64,000 bases of DNA from an uncultured Bacteroidales bacterium. Its GTDB lineage: Bacteria; Bacteroidota; Bacteroidia; Bacteroidales; Paludibacteraceae. Both the position numbers and the translations under genes were made by a program. A model generated the notes under the pieces. That model worked only from the letters and a program-made list of their open reading frames with translations, had not been told where the DNA came from and made no database searches. The stretch's first letter is position 1. Each line of letters begins with the position of its first letter. Location: positions 124,001 through 188,000 of the forward strand of contig CALAUA010000013.1 in the NCBI GenBank assembly GCA_937891975.1, read 5' to 3'. This document shows positions 58,880 to 64,000 of the stretch, piece by piece.

Positions 58880-59001
58880 GGTTAGAGGCGGAGCGCTTGC
58901 AACGCAGTTTAGAGGACGCTTCGCTACTGTTTAGGGTTTAGGGGCACAGAGTGCCAGTTTAGAGGACGGCGCAAAGCGCCTACTGTTTAGAGTTTAGAGG
59001 C
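58880..59001. repeat. Triple heptamer-hairpin cluster
   Basis: Three successive units of GTTTAGA-type 7-mers plus GGACG or GGCAC hairpins (GGACGCTTCGC, GGCACAGAGTGCC, GGACGGCGCAAAGCGCC). This is the clearest example of constant flanks with changing stems. Confidence 0.85.
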
Positions 59002-59044
59002 AGGGAATACCCGAATACCATTCGGGACAACAAACATAGATTGC

Positions 59045-59218
59045 CTAAATAGAGAACTCCAATAGGCACTTTCGGCAAAGGCATTGGTTGGGGTATTGCT
59101 CTGCGATATAAGCACGGGTGGCGGGAGAGAGCAATACACCTGCACATTGACACTTAGCGGGATTTTCGTGTTGGCAAATAAACGCAGCTCCACAGTGCGG
59201 ACAAGATTTATGTTCCAT
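59045..59218 (-). CDS. Cysteine-rich CWC family small protein
   Basis: A 57-residue protein from ATG 59218 to TAG at 59045. It starts MEHKSCPHCGAAFICQHEN and has eight cysteines in the CWC pattern: CPHCG, then C, C.C, and near the end CLCRKCL. CWC proteins are small, common in proteobacteria and Bacteroidota, probably metal binding and of unknown function. It lies 11 bp after the acetyltransferase gene and is probably co-transcribed with it. Confidence 0.85.
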   Translation of the reverse strand: MEHKSCPHCGAAFICQHENPAKCQCAGVLLSPATRAYIAEQYPNQCLCRKCLLEFSI

Positions 59219-59229
59219 AGTTGCTTGAG

Positions 59230-59817
59230 TTACCTATCCCATGATTTATGTTTGTCGGATTCGGTGATGGGGCGGATTGGGTGGCATGGATTGCCTACAG
59301 CCACCACATTATCGGGGATGTCTTTCACCACGACGGAGCCACCGCCAATGACTACATTCGAACCAATCTTCACGCCTGGCATCACATGTACACCTGCGCC
59401 AATCCATACATTATCGCCCACAGTGATGGGGTAGGCGTACTCCAAGCCCTGATTGCGGCGGTCGGCATCAATGGGATGACCAGCCGTATAAAAACCACAG
59501 TTGGGAGCAATAAACACATTATCGCCAAAAGTGACTTTGGCACCATCGAGAATGACGGTATTGTGGTTGGCGAAGAAGTTTTTACCTACTTCGATATTAT
59601 AGCCATAATCGCACCAGAAAGGTGCCAGAATGCAGCAGTTGTCGGATTTCTTGCCTAATAGTTGGCTGAGAATCTGCTGTTGGTGGGTCTCATCGGAGGG
59701 GCGTAGTTGGTTGAACTGGTAGCACAAGTCTTTGGCTACTTGACGCTCACGAATGAGCTCGGTATCGTAGTTCGCATCGTACAGCATCTGCTGTTGCATT
59801 TTTTCTTTTTCGGTCAT
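59230..59817 (-). CDS. Sugar O-acetyltransferase, maltose/galactoside acetyltransferase-like
   Basis: The start at 59817 (MTEKEKMQQQMLYDANYD) follows the promoter and gives 195 residues, as in E. coli Maa. The N-terminal Mac domain (about residues 5-55) is followed by left-handed beta-helix hexapeptide repeats: VEVGKNFFANHNTVILDGAKVTFGDNVFIAPNCGFYTAGHPIDADRR (catalytic His in AGHP, about 115), then ITVGDNVWIGAGVHVMPGVKIGSNVVIGGGSVVVKDIPDN. It acetylates a sugar with acetyl-CoA as a cytosolic trimer. The physiological substrate is not evident from context. Confidence 0.94.
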   Translation of the reverse strand: MTEKEKMQQQMLYDANYDTELIRERQVAKDLCYQFNQLRPSDETHQQQILSQLLGKKSDNCCILAPFWCDYGYNIEVGKNFFANHNTVILDGAKVTFGDNVFIAPNCGFYTAGHPIDADRRNQGLEYAYPITVGDNVWIGAGVHVMPGVKIGSNVVIGGGSVVVKDIPDNVVAVGNPCHPIRPITESDKHKSWDR

Positions 59818-59835
59818 AATTAGATGAATTATGCT

Positions 59836-59867
59836 GCAAAGGTAGTGCTTTTTCGGAATATATGCAA
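59836..59867 (-). promoter_or_regulatory. Promoter of the acetyltransferase-CWC operon
   Basis: Minus-strand TACCTTTG at 59844-59837 with TTGCATATAT at -33 (TTG 59867-59865), 20 bp apart. Confidence 0.72.
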
Positions 59868-59892
59868 GAAAATGGCGATTTTTCGCCATTTT

Positions 59893-59970
59893 CAGTTTAG
59901 AGGACGCTCGCGTGGCGAGCTACAGTTTAAGAGCACCCCATAACGCCACGAGCGTTATCGGGGACCCCGC
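59893..59970. repeat. Heptamer-hairpin element with a CGGGGACCCCGC end
   Basis: GTTTAGA and GTTTAAG units flank the core GGACGCTCGCGTGGCGAGC. An AACGC/GCGTT hairpin and CGGGGACCCCGC follow; the last 12 bp equal the first 12 bp of the window, inside the PurF-like gene. Confidence 0.7.
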
Positions 59971-60044
59971 TGGATAATAAACATAGCTGAAGATAAAGAT
60001 GGTACTTTGGTGTTAGTTGCTTGATGATACGTTCATCACTCGGC

Positions 60045-60127
60045 GAGGTTCCGATGAGGTTCCGATGAGATTCCGATGAGGTTCCGATGGAGATAGGTGG
60101 CAAATAAGTGGCAGATAGGTGGCATAC
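60045..60127. repeat. Two adjacent 11-bp tandem tracts (GAGGTTCCGAT and AGGTGGCAAAT types)
   Basis: Four GAGGTTCCGAT-type units (60045-60088) and, 6 bp later, three AGGTGGCAAAT-type units (60095-60127), each in exact 11-bp register. Confidence 0.88.
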
Positions 60128-60204
60128 AACGGGAAACAAAAGGAAATAGGAGAAGAGAAAAAGAGGCGAAATTTGACTTTTTATTAAAAAAATACGTTTC
60201 GCGC

Positions 60205-60235
60205 TTGCGTATGTGCGAAAAAAGCAGTACCTTTG
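60205..60235 (+). promoter_or_regulatory. Promoter of mutAB
   Basis: TTGCGTATGTG at -33 (60205) and TACCTTTG at 60228-60235, 20 bp apart. The leader is about 140 nt and contains no cobalamin aptamer. Confidence 0.7.
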
Positions 60236-60305
60236 TCGCGTATTTTGCGGTTTCGCCAATATGGCGGGCTGAAAAGCGCGAAAAAACTGCTGAAAAACAT
60301 ATATT

Positions 60306-60337
60306 TGACGGCACAGAGTGCTTATAGGATATAGGAA
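60306..60337. repeat. GACGGCAC/TATAGGA element in the mutA leader
   Basis: GACGGCACAGAGTGC hairpin followed by TATAGGA repeats, close to the elements at 11389 and 40940. Confidence 0.65.
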
Positions 60338-60381
60338 CAGAACAAACAAATTAACATTATTATACTAACTTTTCTAAAATC

Positions 60382-62268
60382 ATGGCAGAAGAAAAATTGA
60401 ACATGTTAGCCGAGTTTCCCGCCATCTCTACCAAAGCATGGAAGGAGAAAATCGTAGCTGACCTCAAGGGCGCCGATTTCGACAAGAAACTCGTATGGCG
60501 CACCACAGAAGGCTTCAACGTACAGCCTTTCTACCGTCAAGAAGACCTCAAAGGTCTGAAAACTACTGTATCTGCACCAGGGCAATTCCCTTACGTGCGT
60601 GGTACTAAAACCAACAACGAGTGGGCTATCCGCCAAAACATCTGCGCTTGCAAGAACGCTCGCAAAGCGAATGCAAAAGCGTTGGACGTACTCAGCAAAG
60701 GTGTGAACTCGTTGGGCATCTGCTTGAACGCAGAGAAACTTACCTACCGCTACATCAAGACATTGCTTGAGGGTATCCAACTCGACAAAGTAGCACTGAA
60801 CTTCAGCGTATGCGCTTGCAAAGCTCCTCAATTGGCAAACATCTTGGTTCGCCTCGTAGGACGCAGCGGATATGACTTCAAAGCAGTGAAGGGTAGCATC
60901 AACGTGGACCCAATCAAGAACATGCTGCTCAAAGGCAAACCACTGAGCCGCGAGAAAGTAGCAGAGAAAATCGTGGCTACCGTGAAAGCTGCTAAGACAT
61001 TGGTGAACTTCCGCGTGGTAGGTGTGAACTCAGTAATCCTGAACAACTCAGGTGCATACTGCGCGCAAGAGTTGGCTTACGCATTGGCTTGGGGTGCTGA
61101 ATACATGACCATGATGACCGAGGCAGGTTTGCCAAACTACTTGGCTGCTCGTGAGATTCGCTTCAACATGGGTATCGGTGGTAACTACTTCATGGAGTTG
61201 GCTAAGTTCCGCGCTGCACGTCTGTTGTGGGCAAAGATCGTAGAGGCATACAAGGCTCCTATCTTCACTGCTGCATTGAAAGACGCTGCGAAGATGAATG
61301 TTTGCGCAGAAACAAGCCGCTTCAACATGACCATCTTCGATGCATACGTAAATATGCTTCGTACACAAACAGAGACTATGTCTGCTGCATTGGCAGGTGT
61401 GGATGAGATTGTGGTTACTCCATTTGACGCTACCTACGAGGTGCCAACCGAGTTCGCAGAGCGTATCGCACGTAACCAACAACTCCTACTGAAAGAGGAG
61501 TCACACTTCGACAAGGTGGTTGACCCAGCTGCTGGTTCATACTACATCGAGAACTTGACCAACGCTATCGCTGCTGAGGCATGGAAGCAATTCCTCGCTA
61601 TCCAAGAGCAAGGCGGTATGTACGAGATGGTGGCCGCAGGTAAGGTACAAGAGGCAATGGCAGCTAACTTGAAGACTCGTTTGGCTGATGTGGCTAAACG
61701 CAAAGAGGTGTTGCTCGGCTCTAACCAATTCCCTAACTTCACCGAGAAGGCAGGCAAGAAGATCAAAGAGACAGGTTGTGGTTGCGGTTGCTGCAAGACC
61801 AAACCAGAAGGTGCTATCGCTACCTTGCCAGTGGCTCGCGCTGCTGAGGAGTTTGAGACCTTGCGTTTGGAGACCGAGGGTGCTAAGAAACAACCAGTGG
61901 CATTCATGCTCACCATCGGTAACTTGGCAATGCGTATTGCTCGTGCACAATTCTCTTGCAACTTCCTCGCATGCGCTGGTTACAAAGTAATCGACAACAA
62001 TGGCTTCAAATCTGTGGCTGAAGGTATCAAGGCCGCTCGCAAAGCAAAAGCAGATATCATCGTTCTCTGCTCAAGCGACGATGAGTACGCAACATACGCT
62101 CCACAAGCATGGTTGCAACTCGAGGATGCAAAAGAACTCTTTATCGTGGCTGGTGCTCCTGCTTGCATGGAAGACTTGCAAAAACTCGGTATTGAGAACT
62201 TTATCCACGTTCGTGTAAACGTACTCGAGACACTAAAGAAATTCAATGCTCAACTTCTAAATAAATAA
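60382..62268 (+). CDS. mutA: Methylmalonyl-CoA mutase small subunit
   Basis: MutA is the non-catalytic subunit of heterodimeric methylmalonyl-CoA mutase, which interconverts succinyl-CoA and methylmalonyl-CoA. The 628-residue protein has the N-terminal mutase TIM-barrel-like domain (WKEKIVADLKGADFDKKLVWRTTEGFNVQPFY, then GVDEIVVTPFDATYEVPTEFAERIARNQQLLLKEESHFDKVVDPAAGSYYIE at about residues 340-395) and a C-terminal Rossmann-like domain without the B12-ligand His motif, as expected for the small subunit. The interdomain linker has CGCGCC at 466-471, a possible metal site or simply a variable linker. mutB follows after 7 bp. Confidence 0.96.
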   Translation: MAEEKLNMLAEFPAISTKAWKEKIVADLKGADFDKKLVWRTTEGFNVQPFYRQEDLKGLKTTVSAPGQFPYVRGTKTNNEWAIRQNICACKNARKANAKALDVLSKGVNSLGICLNAEKLTYRYIKTLLEGIQLDKVALNFSVCACKAPQLANILVRLVGRSGYDFKAVKGSINVDPIKNMLLKGKPLSREKVAEKIVATVKAAKTLVNFRVVGVNSVILNNSGAYCAQELAYALAWGAEYMTMMTEAGLPNYLAAREIRFNMGIGGNYFMELAKFRAARLLWAKIVEAYKAPIFTAALKDAAKMNVCAETSRFNMTIFDAYVNMLRTQTETMSAALAGVDEIVVTPFDATYEVPTEFAERIARNQQLLLKEESHFDKVVDPAAGSYYIENLTNAIAAEAWKQFLAIQEQGGMYEMVAAGKVQEAMAANLKTRLADVAKRKEVLLGSNQFPNFTEKAGKKIKETGCGCGCCKTKPEGAIATLPVARAAEEFETLRLETEGAKKQPVAFMLTIGNLAMRIARAQFSCNFLACAGYKVIDNNGFKSVAEGIKAARKAKADIIVLCSSDDEYATYAPQAWLQLEDAKELFIVAGAPACMEDLQKLGIENFIHVRVNVLETLKKFNAQLLNK

Positions 62269-62275
62269 TGCGATT

Positions 62276-64000
62276 ATGAAACCAAATTTTAAAGATATTG
62301 ATATCAAGAAAGTGGCTGCTTCGCATGTAGAAGGAGCCAATGAAGCTAACTGGAAAACACCTGAACTCATCGATGTTAAGCCAGTTTATACCAAAGAAGA
62401 CCTCGAGGGCATGGAACACCTCAACTACGCTTCAGGTATCCCACCATTCCTCCGTGGCCCCTATAGCGCAATGTATCCATTGCGTCCCTGGACCATCCGC
62501 CAATACGCAGGTTTCTCTACTGCAGAGGAGTCTAACGCGTTCTATCGCCGTAACTTGGCTTCTGGTCAAAAAGGTCTGTCTGTAGCATTCGACCTTCCAA
62601 CTCACCGTGGTTACAACGCCGACAACATGCGCGTGGTAGGTGATGTGGGTAAAGCAGGTGTAAGTATCTGCTCGCTCGAGGACATGAAAGTGTTGTTCGC
62701 TGGAATTCCATTGAACAAGATGTCTGTGTCTATGACTATGAACGGTGCCGTTCTTCCTATCTTGGCGTTCTACATCAACGCAGGTTTAGAGCAAGGCGCT
62801 AAACTCGAAGAGATGGCTGGTACAATCCAAAATGACATCCTCAAAGAGTTCATGGTGCGTAACACCTATATCTATCCTCCTAAGTTCTCTATGAAGATTA
62901 TCGCTGATATCTTCGAATATACCTCACAAAACATGCCTAAGTTCAACTCTATCTCTATCTCTGGCTACCACATGCAAGAGGCAGGTGCTACCGCAGATAT
63001 TGAGTTGGCTTACACCTTGGCTGACGGTATGGAGTACCTTCGCGCTGGTGTGAATGCAGGTATGGACGTAGATACCTTTGCTCCACGCTTGTCTTTCTTC
63101 TGGGCTATCGGTATGAACCACTTCATGGAGATCGCTAAGATGCGTGCTGGTCGTATGTTGTGGGCAAAGATTGTGAAGTCTTTCGGTGCAAAGAATCCAA
63201 AATCTATGGCATTGCGTACTCACTGCCAAACATCTGGTTGGTCACTCACCGAGCAAGATCCATTCAACAACGTAGGTCGTACCTGTATCGAGGCGATGGG
63301 TGCAGCGTTGGGTCACACCCAATCATTGCATACCAACGCATTGGACGAGGCCATCGCATTGCCAACTGACTTCTCTGCTCGTATCGCTCGTAACACACAG
63401 ATCTATATCCAAGAGGAGACTAAGGTATGTAAGGCTATCGACCCATGGGCAGGTTCTTACTACGTAGAGCAACTGACTCAAGAGCTCGCTGACAAGGCTT
63501 GGGCACACATCCAAGAGATTGAGAAGCTCGGCGGTATGGCTGCTGCTATCGAGACTGGTATTCCAAAAATGCGTATCGAGGAGGCAGCTGCGCGCACACA
63601 AGCACGTATCGACTCTGGCGAGCAAAAGATTATCGGCGTGAACGAGCACCGCTTGGCTCACGAGGATCCAATCGATATCCTTGAGATCGACAATACTGCT
63701 GTTCGTGAGGAGCAAGTGGCTCGTTTGCAAGAGCTCCGCGCTCACCGCGATGAGGCAGCTGTACAAGCTGCGTTGGCAGAGATTACTGCTACTGTACAAG
63801 AGTGGGCAGATGGTAAAAAGTGCTCTAACAACTTGCTCGCTTTGGCAGTTAAGGCAGCAGGTCTGCGCGCATCATTGGGCGAGATCTCTGACGCTTGCGA
63901 GAAAGTGGTTGGTCGCTATTCAGCAACAATTAGAACTATTTCAGGCGTGTACGCATCAGGAACTAAGAATGACGAGTTCTTCGTTAAGGCACAAGAACTC
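62276..64000 (+). CDS. mutB: Methylmalonyl-CoA mutase large subunit, partial
   Basis: The gene starts at ATG 62276 and runs off the right edge after 575 codons of an expected 710 or so. It shows the catalytic barrel: GPYSAMYPLRPWTIRQYAGFSTAEESNAFYRRNLASGQKGLSVAFDLPTHRGYN (about residues 60-115, substrate-binding Tyr and Arg), SMTMNGAVLPILAFYI, RLSFFWAIGMNHFMEIAKMRAGRMLW and RTHCQTSGWSLTEQDPFNN (about 315-335). The B12-binding domain with DxHxxG is outside the window. The enzyme needs adenosylcobalamin, linking this operon to the B12 uptake locus 2 kb to the left. Confidence 0.97.
   Translation, partial: MKPNFKDIDIKKVAASHVEGANEANWKTPELIDVKPVYTKEDLEGMEHLNYASGIPPFLRGPYSAMYPLRPWTIRQYAGFSTAEESNAFYRRNLASGQKGLSVAFDLPTHRGYNADNMRVVGDVGKAGVSICSLEDMKVLFAGIPLNKMSVSMTMNGAVLPILAFYINAGLEQGAKLEEMAGTIQNDILKEFMVRNTYIYPPKFSMKIIADIFEYTSQNMPKFNSISISGYHMQEAGATADIELAYTLADGMEYLRAGVNAGMDVDTFAPRLSFFWAIGMNHFMEIAKMRAGRMLWAKIVKSFGAKNPKSMALRTHCQTSGWSLTEQDPFNNVGRTCIEAMGAALGHTQSLHTNALDEAIALPTDFSARIARNTQIYIQEETKVCKAIDPWAGSYYVEQLTQELADKAWAHIQEIEKLGGMAAAIETGIPKMRIEEAAARTQARIDSGEQKIIGVNEHRLAHEDPIDILEIDNTAVREEQVARLQELRAHRDEAAVQAALAEITATVQEWADGKKCSNNLLALAVKAAGLRASLGEISDACEKVVGRYSATIRTISGVYASGTKNDEFFVKAQEL

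Larger units (their letters stand above)
58636..59044. other. Intergenic region with palindrome, nested hairpin and repeats
   Basis: No gene seen. It holds a perfect 14-bp palindrome AATTGACGTCAATT (58725-58738) within CAATT-rich repeats, a GGCTTC/GAAGCC hairpin with U-rich minus-strand tail (58770-58797), a nested hairpin (58828-58878) and three GTTTAGA/GGACG units (58880-59001). Confidence 0.55.
59868..60381. other. Repeat-filled divergent region before mutA
   Basis: No gene. Contents from left: a heptamer-hairpin element (59893-59970), 11-bp tandem tracts (60045-60127), the mutA promoter (60205-60235), and a short GACGGCAC...TATAGGA element in the mutA leader (60306-60337). Confidence 0.6.

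Noticed and set aside
62100..62268. Loss of the B12-binding His motif in MutA as a defect
   Set aside because: The small subunit normally lacks DxHxxG; only the large subunit binds cobalamin.

Overview
The window looks like the chromosome of an uncultured anaerobic member of the Bacteroidales (Bacteroidota). Evidence: promoters of the Bacteroidota type (TTG at about -33, then TAnnTTTG), no clear Shine-Dalgarno sequences, DUF2851, BspA-like leucine-rich repeats, a BtuG-type B12 locus, pyruvate phosphate dikinase, the methylmalonyl-CoA mutase pair, and lipoprotein signals. I see no prophage, transposase, CRISPR array, rRNA or tRNA. Nearly all CDSs are intact; the first (PurF-like) and last (mutB) run off the window edges.

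Layout. 1-9765 (minus): a nucleotide-synthesis run purT-purB-purA-carA-carB-purC-purF-like. 10272-11354 (plus): exported choloylglycine-hydrolase-like enzyme. 11470-14199 (minus): ppdK. 14416-19564 (plus): flavoprotein, C_GCAxxG_C_C protein, dihydrolipoyl dehydrogenase, tRNA-editing deacylase, GtrA, S1/P1 nuclease, deacetylase-like protein. 19637-24345 (minus): two lipoprotein alpha-amylases and DUF2851. 24831-38946 (plus): gyrA, TPR protein, ruvX, CoA transferase, amidase, MCE/MlaD protein, dnaA, secreted endonuclease I, nadA, HEFGH metallopeptidase lipoprotein. 38988-40595 (minus): PhoR/PhoB-like pair. 40747-47223: small membrane protein, exported unknown, Ca2+/Na+ antiporter, ECF sigma operon, Na+/Pi cotransporter. 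47316-51246 (minus): iron alcohol dehydrogenase, leucine-rich repeat protein, GNAT, metallophosphoesterase. 51439-58600 (minus): a cobalamin-riboswitch-led B12 uptake locus. 59045-59817 (minus): CWC cysteine-rich protein and sugar O-acetyltransferase. 60382-64000 (plus): mutA-mutB.

How the genes fit together. B12 uptake sits beside the B12-dependent methylmalonyl-CoA mutase, the succinate/propionate step of Bacteroidales. A PhoB/PhoR-like pair lies near two transporters whose promoters share the same triple 11-bp repeat, suggesting a small Pho-type regulon. In the nucleotide operon the glutaminase subunit CarA has lost both its catalytic Cys and His, and the PurF-like protein lacks the N-terminal Cys nucleophile, so this operon may run on free ammonia.

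The most unusual signal is not a gene. The window is seeded with about 25 short composite repeats: tandem 7- or 8-mers, usually flanking a small GC-rich hairpin whose core often reads GGACG...GC.TA. Their sequence differs from site to site but the architecture is constant. Several lie inside genes in frame, encoding for example an IASSP-containing peptide in two unrelated proteins, and three supply stop codons. A second class, 11-bp tandem repeats with unrelated unit sequences, occupies at least seven intergenic regions.
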